Made by a program: the position numbers and the translations under genes | Shown: positions 1-7,577 of the stretch, piece by piece | Numbering within the stretch: position 1 is the stretch's first letter | How the letters are laid out: every line of letters starts with the position of its first letter | The notes under the pieces: generated by a model | Seen by the model: the letters and a program-made list of their open reading frames with translations, nothing else | Databases searched by the model: none | What the model was told of the DNA's origin: nothing | Origin: an uncultured Rhodospirillales bacterium | Lineage (GTDB): Bacteria > Pseudomonadota > Alphaproteobacteria > ATCC43930 > CGMCC-115725 | Assembly (NCBI GenBank): GCA_903822185.1 | Contig: CAIJOA010000032.1 | Coordinates: forward strand, 124,001 to 188,000 | Direction: 5' to 3' | Length of the DNA stretch: 64,000 nt

Positions 1-570
1 CGGGCCGACCCGTTCGGGCGCGACCACCGGGATGCGGGTGTGGAAGCGGATGACCGCCACATGCGGGATCGATTCGAGCGCCGCCATGATCGTCTTCAGC
101 CGCCGCGCCGACAAAAGGAACGGGTCGCCGCCGGTGACGATGACCTCCCAGATCTCGGGGCGCGAGCGGATATAGGCGATGGCCGCGTCCAGCTCCGCGT
201 TGGTCAGCGTCGCCCCCGCCGGCCCGACATCCTCGCGCCGGAAGCAGAAGCGGCAATAGATCGGACAGACATGCAGCGGCTTCAGCAGCACCCGGTCGGG
301 GTAGCGATGCACGATCCCTTTGACGGGCTCGAACGCGTGATCGCCGATCGGGTCGGCCATTTCCTCGGGCGCGGTGTCGAGTTCGCGCGCATCGGGGATG
401 AATTGGGTTGCGATTGGGTCTGCCGGGTCGTTCGGATCGATCAGCGCAGCCATCGCCGGCGTGACCGCGACCGAGAAGCGGCGGGCGACTTCGTCCAATT
501 CGGCCTGGCGTTCCGCCGGAATCAGCCCCGCCGCGACGAGGTCGGCGGGCTTTCGCAGCGTTCCGGTCAT
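1..570 (-). CDS. lysine 2,3-aminomutase-like radical SAM protein (partial, N-terminal 190 codons)
   Basis: The gene enters from beyond position 1, so only its first 190 codons are present. The radical SAM cluster CPIYCRFCFRRE lies at residues 102-113 with the CxxxCxxC cysteines at 102, 106 and 109, followed by VTGGDP at 145-150, the SAM-binding turn typical of KamA/EpmB proteins. The family isomerises L-alpha-lysine to beta-lysine or a related amino acid using [4Fe-4S], SAM and PLP; in many bacteria the beta-lysine is used by EpmA to modify elongation factor P. The ATG at 570 is preceded by GGCGGAG, a usable ribosome-binding site. The PLP lysine and C-terminus are outside the window, so KamA cannot be separated from EpmB here. 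Confidence 0.88.
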   Translation of the reverse strand, partial: MTGTLRKPADLVAAGLIPAERQAELDEVARRFSVAVTPAMAALIDPNDPADPIATQFIPDARELDTAPEEMADPIGDHAFEPVKGIVHRYPDRVLLKPLHVCPIYCRFCFRREDVGPAGATLTNAELDAAIAYIRSRPEIWEVIVTGGDPFLLSARRLKTIMAALESIPHVAVIRFHTRIPVVAPERVGP

Positions 571-766
571 GCGCTCCGCCTCAAGAAATGGGTTCGTTTC
601 GTAATTTTCGCTTTTTCGCTGAAAGATCAGGGACTTGGCGAAAATGCCTCGGCACGGCGCCGGGGGTCGCGAGGATATGCGGCGATGCGGGCGGGATATC
701 AAGGGCAGATGCCATGCGAACGACGGGCATTTTTTGAAGCGGCGCCCTCGGCCCGTCCTCATTCGT

Positions 767-848
767 CATGCCCGGACTTGATCCGGGCATCCATTCCGCC
801 ACCACGCGGACGGATCGATGGATTGCCGGGTCAAGCCCTGCAATGACG
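767..848. repeat. Intergenic palindrome, family P1, isolated copy
   Basis: The left arm contains tcatgcccggacttgatccg and the right arm ends in gtcaagccctgcaatgacga. Each arm has its own small hairpin (cccgga/tccggg and its counterpart), so the element folds as a cruciform with two inner stems. The same element appears three more times in the adjacent array. It lies upstream of the aminomutase-like gene and has no coding capacity. Confidence 0.85.
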
Positions 849-1586
849 AGTAAAAAAAGACGGGCGCAAAATGGGTAAAAACGACGGCAAACGGCGTCAA
901 ATTTGGCTCAAAGAAGGTTCACCACGGAGACACGGAGGAAGAAGAGAAGAACAGAGAATAAAATTACTTCTCCGTGCTTCTCCGTGCCTCCGTGGTGCAT
1001 TTCTTTTTTCACGTCATGCCCGGACTTGATCCGGGCATCCATCGCGCCACCGCGCGGGCGGATAGATGGATTGCCGGGTCAAGCCCGGCAATGACGAGGA
1101 AAAAAGAGAGCGCAAAATGGGTAGAAACGACGGCAAACGGCGTCAAAATTGGCTCAAAGAAGTTCACCACGGAGACACGGAGGAAGAAGAGAAGAACAGA
1201 GAATAAAATTTCTTCTCCGTGCTTCTCCGTGCCTCCGTGGTGCATCTATCTTTTTCCACGTCATGCCCGGACTTGATCCGGGCATCCATCGCGCCACCGC
1301 GCGGGTGGATAGATGGATTGCCGGGTCAAGCCCGGCAATGACGAGTGAAAAAAGACGGGCGCAAAATGGGTAAAAACGACGGCAAACGGCGTCAAATTTG
1401 GCTCAAAGAAGGTTCACCACGGAGACACGGAGGAAGAAGAGAGAAGAATAAAATTTCTTCTCCCTGCCCTCCGTGCCTCCGTGGTGCATTCTTTTTCATG
1501 TCATGCCCGGACTTGATCCGGGCATTCATTCATCACCGCACGGGCGGATGGATGGATTGCCGGGTCGAGCCCGGCAATGACGAAGA
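849..1586. repeat. Tandem array of three ~248-bp composite repeat units
   Basis: Three units run in direct tandem, about 849-1098, 1099-1345 and 1346-1586. Each has three modules in the same order: a linker containing aatgggta.aaacgacggc, then a hairpin whose arms are accacggagacacggagg and cctccgtgcctccgtggt, then a copy of palindrome P1. The accacgg arms begin at about 921, 1166 and 1416, so the spacing is 245 and 250 bp. Units 1 and 3 resemble each other more than unit 2. A truncated fourth linker at 1587-1625 is joined directly to palindrome P2. The short reading frames inside are repeat-derived and not credible genes. Confidence 0.9.
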
Positions 1587-1625
1587 AAAGAGCGAGCGCC
1601 AAATTGGGTAAAAATGCGAAAACGG

Positions 1626-1704
1626 CGTCATTGCGAGGAACGTTAGCGACGAAGCAATCCAGTGGGTGGACAGACTGGATTGCTTCGCTTCGCTCGCAAT
1701 GACG
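1626..1704. repeat. Intergenic palindrome, family P2
   Basis: The element has outer arms cgtcattgcgag and ctcgcaatgacg and inner arms gaagcaatccagt and actggattgcttc. A second copy with perfect arms lies at 40036-40108. It closes the repeat block between the aminomutase-like gene and ilvD, about 65 bp downstream of the ilvD stop codon, so its transcript could act as a 3' stem-loop for ilvD. Confidence 0.85.
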
Positions 1705-1769
1705 ATCAAAGGGTAAGCGACGAGAACGTTGATCTCTCCCGTCAGGGAGAGATCGCATTCGCCATTCGC

Positions 1770-3512
1770 TTAGATATCCGCGTAGCAGTGCGTTTCCGCC
1801 GCGCCGCCGGGATGGGTCAACGCGCCCTTCTCCGCTTGGCCGACGAGTTGGGCGTATTTCCACAGCATGCCGCTTTGATAGTTGGTCTGGCGCGGTTTCC
1901 AGGCGGCGCGGCGCTTGGCGAGTTCCTCGTCGCTCAGCTCCACATTCATCGTGCCTTTGACCGCGTCGATGACGATGATGTCGCCGTCGTTGATCAAGCC
2001 GATGGGGCCGCCGACCGCCGCCTCGGGCCCGACATGGCCGATGCAGAAGCCGCGCGTACCGCCCGAGAAGCGGCCATCGGTGATCAGCGCCACCTGTTCC
2101 GAGATGCCCTGGCCATAGATCGCGGCGGTGGTCGCCAGCATCTCGCGCATGCCCGGCCCGCCGCGCGGCCCTTCATAGCGGATGACGATGACGTCGCCGG
2201 GCTTGTAGTCGCGTTTCTCGACCGCGGCAAAGGCCAGATCCTCGTTGTCGAAGCAGCGCGCCGGCCCGCGGAACGTCAGCGACTTATGCTGCATCCCCGC
2301 CACCTTCACGATGGCGCCGCCGGGTGCGAGATTGCCCTTCAGCACCACCACGCCGCCGGTCGGGGCGATCGGCTTCGTCGTCGGATAGACCACGTCCTGG
2401 TTGGTCGGGACGACGACGTCCTTCAGATTTTCGGCGATGGTCTTGCCGGTGACGGTCATGCAGTCGCCATGGATATAGCCGCCATCCAACAGCGCCTTCA
2501 TCACGATCGGCACGCCGCCGATATCGTGCAGATCCTTCATCAGATATTTGCCGCCCGGCTTGAAGTCACCGATATAGGGCGTGCGCTGGAAGATCCGGCC
2601 GACCTCGTGAAGATCGAAATCGATCCCCGCCTCGTGCGCCATCGCCGGCAGATGAAGGCCGGCATTGGTCGAGCCGCCGGTCGCGGCGACGATGGTGGCG
2701 GCGTTCTCGAACGCCTTGCGGGTGCAGATATCGCGCGGCCGGAGGTTCAGCCGCAGCATGTTCATCACCGCGACGCCCGACGCCTCGGCATATTGATCGC
2801 GGCTCTCGAACGCCGCCGGCGTGCCGGCCGAACCGGGCAGCGCGAGGCCGATCGCCTCGGAGACGCAGGCCATGGTGTTGGCGGTGTACTGACCGGCGCA
2901 GGACCCGGCCGAGGGACAGGCGACGCATTCGAGGGCGTGCAGTTCCTCGTCGCTGGTGGTGCCGGCGGAATGGCCGCCCACCGCCTCGAACACATCGACG
3001 ATGGTGACGTCGCGATTCTGGAACCGGCCCGGCAGGATGGTGCCGCCATACATGAAGACCGACGGCACGTTGAGCCGCAGCATCGACATCATCAGCCCCG
3101 GCAGCGATTTATCGCAGCCGGCGAACCCGACCAGCGCGTCATAGGAATGGCCGCGCATCGTCAGTTCGACCGAATCGGCGATGACGTCGCGCGAGACCAG
3201 CGAGGACTTCATCCCCTCATGCCCCATGGCGATGCCGTCGGTGACGGTGATGGTGGTGAATTCGCGCGGCGTGCCGCCGCCCATCGCGACGCCGCGCTTG
3301 GCCGATTGCGCCTGGCGCGACAGCGAGATGTTGCAGGGCGCCGCCTCGTTCCAGGTCGTCGCGACGCCGACGATCGGCTGCGCCAACTGTTCCTCGGTCA
3401 CGCCCATCGCATAGAACATGGCGCGATGCGGCGCGCGCTCGGGACCGGAGGTCGAATGGCGGCTGGGGAGTTTGGTTTTATCCCAAACCGGCTTGCGGAT
3501 ATCGTCGGGCAT
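1770..3512 (-). CDS. ilvD: dihydroxy-acid dehydratase
   Basis: The 580-residue protein matches the IlvD/Edd family along its whole length. It dehydrates 2,3-dihydroxy-isovalerate and 2,3-dihydroxy-3-methylvalerate to the 2-keto acids that precede valine, leucine and isoleucine. Conserved segments are [10 protein letters not shown] (Cys60), GCDKSLPG (Cys133) and [15 protein letters not shown] (Cys205), the three cysteines expected to hold the Fe-S cluster, plus [11 protein letters not shown] near the C-terminus. Length and start fit the cytosolic bacterial enzyme. It is read alone: a repeat block lies downstream, and the AT-rich ATPase remnant on the same strand ends about 90 bp upstream, so transcription could run in from that gene. 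Confidence 0.97.
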   Translation of the reverse strand: MPDDIRKPVWDKTKLPSRHSTSGPERAPHRAMFYAMGVTEEQLAQPIVGVATTWNEAAPCNISLSRQAQSAKRGVAMGGGTPREFTTITVTDGIAMGHEGMKSSLVSRDVIADSVELTMRGHSYDALVGFAGCDKSLPGLMMSMLRLNVPSVFMYGGTILPGRFQNRDVTIVDVFEAVGGHSAGTTSDEELHALECVACPSAGSCAGQYTANTMACVSEAIGLALPGSAGTPAAFESRDQYAEASGVAVMNMLRLNLRPRDICTRKAFENAATIVAATGGSTNAGLHLPAMAHEAGIDFDLHEVGRIFQRTPYIGDFKPGGKYLMKDLHDIGGVPIVMKALLDGGYIHGDCMTVTGKTIAENLKDVVVPTNQDVVYPTTKPIAPTGGVVVLKGNLAPGGAIVKVAGMQHKSLTFRGPARCFDNEDLAFAAVEKRDYKPGDVIVIRYEGPRGGPGMREMLATTAAIYGQGISEQVALITDGRFSGGTRGFCIGHVGPEAAVGGPIGLINDGDIIVIDAVKGTMNVELSDEELAKRRAAWKPRQTNYQSGMLWKYAQLVGQAEKGALTHPGGAAETHCYADI

Positions 3513-3602
3513 GGTGGTCTCCTACGGGGTTAGGAGCACCATACAAAGGGAGACTACGACCGGCTAGTGGCTGAAGTAGTGAGACAATATTCCAGCCGAC
3601 AC

Positions 3603-5249
3603 TCAGTCATCATCAGCCGAAACTCCCAGTTTGATTCCCAAGCTGCGGCAATACCAATTATCAGGCTCAATATTCAAACCTTTTATGGTGTAACGTTTTG
3701 CTGAGTACTGATCGCCTAAGTGCAAATACAACCAAGCAAGGCGGGAGAAATCAGTTGCGTTTGCTTCAGCACTCCGGTTCACCATTATCTCTGCGAGATT
3801 CTCAAATAAGTGCCTTTTATTTTCGCGATCGACATCCGCAACGCTGCCAGCAGAAAAAACGGCATTTAGACGGTTGGCCACGTTGCTAACCTCATAGAAA
3901 CTTACATCGTGTCGAGCGCACATCTCCAGCAAGGAATGGACCTCGCCCACAGAATCCTCCGTTTCCCTACAGAGCTGCGCCAACTCTTTCCAGGCATTAA
4001 GAGCCGTCTCACCATCTGCAGTTTCAAGGAAGTGACGCACACAGACCTTTGCAGCCTCCAGATCATCGTATGCGCCGCCATCTTGGTAAATCTCTGCCAA
4101 TTGGAGCCACGTGTCTGGACTTCGTCGAGCCAAAAATTCCACCATCGGCAAATAGCGATCTAGAGCTTCGCGATCACGCTCAACCTCCCTAGCTACAAAT
4201 CGAACAATTCGATTTATACGCGGCCTAACACCGTGCCTAATATCAATACCGGAACCGCCGCCGAACTGTTGCAACAGATGCGTATCATTCACGATCAGCT
4301 GCTTCAGCGAATGGACTGAGAGTTTTTGTTGCCCAAATTTCGAAGCGACAAAAGGAACTGAAATAAAATCTTCATCGTCCTGTTCAGAACGAACAATTTC
4401 AACAAAAGAATAATTTTGAAGCTGCTCGATTGCTTCTTTTACGTTAAATCGCTCCAATGCTGAAGAAAGCAAAACAGCCTCTAAAGCGACAAGAGGCACC
4501 GTGGATCGCCATCCGCATAAGGTTAGATAACACCGCTGAGCTGCCGGAGAAAGTTTGATGTAAGTCCGCTCGAAAAGAGCGGTAAGTATTTCATCGCTAT
4601 TTGCAATTAGCCGTTCGACTTTAACAAGCTTCTTTTGCTGAGCAACATCTCCCAAAAGCATCTTCACAACATACGGATGCCCATCAGATTCAACACTGAT
4701 TTGCTCTCGATATTCGCGCGTCAAAAGGTGGGAAATTCCCAAACGATTAGCAGTAACCTCAATAAGCTTATTTATCTCGTCCTCTTTCATACCCGTGACT
4801 TGAACAGGGTAGTCTCCCTTAAACTCTCGGTGTCGAGTTGTGATAAGGATTTTATTCGGCGGGCGAATAAACGTATCAACCCAAGTATAAACCTCAATGG
4901 GATTTCCGATAGTTTCAAAATTATCGAATATGAAGAGGGTTTCTCCAATTTCAGATTTTTGCAAAGCGAACGGCGGCGACGGCACCACCGGATTCTGTTT
5001 CGCGGCGATGCGTTGATTCTTCACCGCGGTCTCGATGGTCGAGAGTGCCTGGCGCTGCGGCCCGATGATCATGCCGAAGGGGCCGCGCCCGGATTTTTCG
5101 AGCGCGTGCGCCTGCTCGATCAGTCCCGCCCAAGCGGACTGCTCCTCAGCGACGAAAGCTTCCAGCTCTTCCAGCGTCGTAAACTTAACAACGCCGGGAT
5201 TCTCTTTCAGATCCAGCTCAAGCAGCGGATCGAATACCGATGCGGCCAT
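3603..5249 (-). CDS. chimeric STAND/NB-ARC-like ATPase remnant lacking a P-loop
   Basis: The 548-residue frame has two parts of different origin. Residues 1 to about 94 are GC-rich like the rest of the chromosome and match no domain I recognise. From about residue 95 (nt 4970) to the end the DNA is markedly AT-rich and the protein resembles a STAND ATPase from the Walker B strand onward: LFIFDNFET (105-113), KILITTRHRE (133-142, sensor strand as in NB-ARC), SDGHPYVVKML (188-198, GxP-like), then a winged-helix-like stretch and a helical, TPR-like C-terminus. No GxxxxGK[ST] Walker A motif exists anywhere. I infer that a deletion or insertion joined the start of a host gene in frame to a horizontally acquired STAND gene that has lost its P-loop. 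It may be inactive. Confidence 0.72.
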   Translation of the reverse strand: MAASVFDPLLELDLKENPGVVKFTTLEELEAFVAEEQSAWAGLIEQAHALEKSGRGPFGMIIGPQRQALSTIETAVKNQRIAAKQNPVVPSPPFALQKSEIGETLFIFDNFETIGNPIEVYTWVDTFIRPPNKILITTRHREFKGDYPVQVTGMKEDEINKLIEVTANRLGISHLLTREYREQISVESDGHPYVVKMLLGDVAQQKKLVKVERLIANSDEILTALFERTYIKLSPAAQRCYLTLCGWRSTVPLVALEAVLLSSALERFNVKEAIEQLQNYSFVEIVRSEQDDEDFISVPFVASKFGQQKLSVHSLKQLIVNDTHLLQQFGGGSGIDIRHGVRPRINRIVRFVAREVERDREALDRYLPMVEFLARRSPDTWLQLAEIYQDGGAYDDLEAAKVCVRHFLETADGETALNAWKELAQLCRETEDSVGEVHSLLEMCARHDVSFYEVSNVANRLNAVFSAGSVADVDRENKRHLFENLAEIMVNRSAEANATDFSRLAWLYLHLGDQYSAKRYTIKGLNIEPDNWYCRSLGIKLGVSADDD

Positions 5250-5330
5250 GATGGTGCCACCCCAGCAAGGGACGATGGCACCACGCTAAAGCCCGTTACG
5301 GCGGAAAAACATCATCCTTCCGTATCAGGT

Positions 5331-6320
5331 TCACCGGCCGGGCAGCGCGACCACGTACCGCTTGTCGATGACGCCGTCGCTCTTCGCATCCGCCGGCACC
5401 ATCCCCTGCGACTTGAACCAGTCGATCTGATGCAGCACGTCCTTCACATCCAGCCGCGCCTCGGGATCGACATAGGCGATGCCGGTTTGAAGCCGTGTTG
5501 CCGGCTGGCCGATATGGCTCGCCAAAATATCGAGAACGGCCGGCGCGTCCGGGCCATCCTTGCGCGTACCGTTCGGGCTGAAGGCATCGTTGTAATCGCG
5601 TGCCGCTTTCTTATAGGCGCGCAGGAATCCCTCGACCACCGGGCGGCGCCGATCGGCGGTCTTGGGTGTGACGAACATCGCCGCGATCTGCCACGCGCGC
5701 TCATCCCCGACCCAGCCCAACAGATGCGCCTGTTTCTTCTCGAGCAGCGGCAGGGACAACGTGTTGATCAGCACACCCGCATCCGCCGTCCCGCCGGCCA
5801 GCGCCGAGGCGACATTGGGCAGGCTTTGCAGCGGCAGCAGCCGGATCGTCTTCATGTCGATGTGATATTTATCCGCGATCAACGCGACGCTGTAATGCAC
5901 CGGCCCGCCGGTCTGCGGGATGGCGACCGAATGGCCGCCCAGATCTTTGAACGACCGCAGCCCCTCGTCCCACGCCTTGTTCGACACCAGCACGCCCTGG
6001 CCGTTGAAGCTGGGCGCTTCCTGCGCCGCGCCGGCGATCAGCCGCAGGCTGCCCTTGGTCGCAAGATTATAAAACGCCGCCGACAGCGCCGTGTTACCGA
6101 TATCGGTATCGCCCGCGACCACCGACGTCACCACGACCTGCGACGCATCGAAATTGAAAAACTCGGCTGTCAGCCCCTCGGCCGCGAAGTAACCGCGATC
6201 CTGTGCGATATAGAGCGGCCCCGAACTGGTCGTCGCGACGAGGCCGATCTTGATCGTATCGAGCGCGAAAGCCGGCGTTGCGATGATAAGACCGAGCGCG
6301 ACGGCGATAAGACGTTGCAT
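5331..6320 (-). CDS. orphan ABC transporter substrate-binding protein (NMT1/SsuA-like)
   Basis: The 329-residue protein has a cleavable signal peptide (residues 1-19, ending AFA) followed by the periplasmic fold typical of nitrate/taurine/sulfonate/thiamine-precursor binding proteins (DTIKIGLVATTSSGPLYIAQ, then RGYFAAEGL). It should capture a small solute and deliver it to a membrane transporter, but no permease or ATPase gene is adjacent. Its closest relative in the window is the equally isolated protein at 51730-52746; both end with YVDPEARL.VKD, then WFKSQGM or WYKAQGM, then DKRYVVALP. The ligand is unknown. The start ATG at 6320 is the only one compatible with the signal peptide. Confidence 0.9.
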   Translation of the reverse strand: MQRLIAVALGLIIATPAFALDTIKIGLVATTSSGPLYIAQDRGYFAAEGLTAEFFNFDASQVVVTSVVAGDTDIGNTALSAAFYNLATKGSLRLIAGAAQEAPSFNGQGVLVSNKAWDEGLRSFKDLGGHSVAIPQTGGPVHYSVALIADKYHIDMKTIRLLPLQSLPNVASALAGGTADAGVLINTLSLPLLEKKQAHLLGWVGDERAWQIAAMFVTPKTADRRRPVVEGFLRAYKKAARDYNDAFSPNGTRKDGPDAPAVLDILASHIGQPATRLQTGIAYVDPEARLDVKDVLHQIDWFKSQGMVPADAKSDGVIDKRYVVALPGR

Positions 6321-6348
6321 GCGTTTCCCCCGAATGGCTTTTCGATCA

Positions 6349-6454
6349 CGAACCCTTCGACAAGCTCAGGGTGAGGTGAAAGGGATGCGTTGCATCGCCA
6401 TTGGATGATGCCCGACTCTTCCTCACCTCACCCTGAGCTTGTCGAAGGGCTCGG
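6349..6454. repeat. Intergenic palindrome, family P4, subtype a
   Basis: The outer arms are cccttcgacaagctcagggt and accctgagcttgtcgaaggg, with an inner gcgttgcat-type module. It fills most of the gap between the divergent orphan binding-protein gene and the RidA-family gene. A second subtype-a copy is at 55622-55718; subtype-b copies at 20891 and 51609 share the inner module but carry different outer arms. Confidence 0.87.
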
Positions 6455-6537
6455 GTTATCCTTGCAACAATCCTATCACTTGCCCCCACCGCCTCGACAC
6501 GCAAAAATCAGCCCAAGCAACACAGCGGAGGAACGCC

Positions 6538-6915
6538 ATGACGCAACAGGTCATCAATCTCAAAGGGATGGATCATCCCCAACAATCGCCCCTCGCCTGC
6601 AAGGTCGGGCCGTTGCTCGCTTCGGGCGCGATCAGCGGTAAGGACACCGCCACCGGCATCATGCCCGCCGACGGCGAAGGCCAGGCGCGCAATGTCTTCA
6701 TCAACATGAAAGCCGTCCTCGCCGCCGCCGGCATGAGCATCGACGACGTGGCGAAACTGACGATCTATATCGCCGACGATAAATACCGCGACGCGGCCAT
6801 CGCCGAATGGGCTAAATGCTGGCCCGACCCGCAAAAACGCCCCGCGCGCCGCACCCTGATCGCTCCGCTTCACGCCGGCAGCATCCAGGTCGAGGTGATT
6901 GCATTTAAGATGTGA
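6538..6915 (+). CDS. RidA/YjgF/YER057c family protein
   Basis: This 125-residue protein belongs to the RidA superfamily of small trimeric proteins, many of which hydrolyse reactive enamine/imine intermediates such as 2-aminoacrylate. Family hallmarks visible are the SGAISG strand, the central ARNVFINMKAVLAAAGMSIDDVAKLTIYI-type helix-strand unit (residues 57-85), and PARRTLIAPLHAG near the end. The residue equivalent to the catalytic arginine falls in the segment RPARRTLI, which is compatible with activity. The ATG at 6538 follows GCGGAGGA with good spacing, so the longer upstream frame was rejected. It may be a distant YjgF relative rather than true RidA. Confidence 0.9.
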   Translation: MTQQVINLKGMDHPQQSPLACKVGPLLASGAISGKDTATGIMPADGEGQARNVFINMKAVLAAAGMSIDDVAKLTIYIADDKYRDAAIAEWAKCWPDPQKRPARRTLIAPLHAGSIQVEVIAFKM

Positions 6916-6938
6916 GGGAAGCGCTGCTTCCTTATTGT

Positions 6939-7017
6939 CGTCACCCCCGCGAAAGCGGGGGTCCATTCCAACAAGAGATTGGCTGCCCGATGGATTCCCG
7001 CTTTCGCGGGAATGACG
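6939..7017. repeat. Intergenic palindrome, family P3
   Basis: The left arm is cgtcacccccgcgaaagcgg and the right arm ends cgctttcgcgggaatgacg; each arm holds an inner hairpin (cccgc/gcggg). It separates the convergent RidA-family gene and membrane-protein gene and could serve both as a terminator-like structure. Other copies are at 11201-11296 (modified) and 38003-38083. Confidence 0.88.
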
Positions 7018-7028
7018 ATGAATAATGA

Positions 7029-7403
7029 TTATCCCGCCAGCCAATAAACAAACAGCATGACGTAACCGGCGATCGCGACACTGGCATGGATGCCGATCGC
7101 GATGCCGGGCATATGTTGCCGGCGAACATGCAGCACGATGCTGCCAATGCCCAACAAGATCGCTGCGCCCAGCAACACCGCGCCGACCATGCCGAACGCC
7201 TGCGTCCCTGTCATCGCACCGCGCGGCGGTTCGGTGATCAAGGCGTCGATCAGCACGCCATAGCCGACGATAACGAGCAGACCGTGCAGCGATGCGAGGA
7301 TGCGCGCGGGTGGCTTGGACGGCGCGACGAGCGCGATGACGGCGAGGATCATGCCAACGACGACGCCAGCGCCCAGAATTTCGATAGCAAGAGTCAGCAT
7401 CAC
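7029..7403 (-). CDS. small integral membrane protein, function unknown
   Basis: This is a 124-residue, very hydrophobic protein with four likely membrane helices (about residues 4-26, 36-57, 66-88 and 99-121) and only short loops, one carrying a basic HVRRQH stretch that probably faces the cytoplasm. I recognise no named family. Codon use and GC-rich third positions match the neighbouring genes, which supports a real gene. It stands alone between palindrome P3 downstream and a hairpin-rich stretch upstream. Confidence 0.7.
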   Translation of the reverse strand: MMLTLAIEILGAGVVVGMILAVIALVAPSKPPARILASLHGLLVIVGYGVLIDALITEPPRGAMTGTQAFGMVGAVLLGAAILLGIGSIVLHVRRQHMPGIAIGIHASVAIAGYVMLFVYWLAG

Positions 7404-7509
7404 GATAATCGGAAGTCCTTCTCCGCCCTTTTGGGGGCCCTTTGGGGGCAGAAGGATTTAGGATGAGGTGGGTGGTTCAGCATCGACGATTCGACTTGTG
7501 GCGCGACAC

Positions 7510-7566
7510 CTCACCCTCCCATTGCGTTGCAATGGGCCCCTCCCTCTCCCCTAAAGCGGAGAGGGT
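7510..7566. terminator. Double hairpin downstream of valS
   Basis: Two consecutive stem-loops, cccattgc..gcaatggg and ccctctccc..gagaggg, lie just beyond the valS stop codon. The composition resembles the CT/GA-rich palindromes at 29357 and 41211. There is no U-tract, so a role in termination or 3'-end protection is inference. Boundaries are accurate to a few bases. Confidence 0.5.
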
Positions 7567-7577
7567 CACGGGGAGTG

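Noticed and set aside
849-1586. Regularly repeated block that might be taken for a CRISPR array
   Set aside because: The units are about 248 bp with the whole unit repeated, no unique spacers of 25-45 bp and no cas genes in the window.
1662-3533. Long plus-strand open frame across ilvD
   Set aside because: It is antisense to a full-length dihydroxy-acid dehydratase and begins inside palindrome P2; its composition (Arg/His/Asp-rich) is that of a shadow frame.
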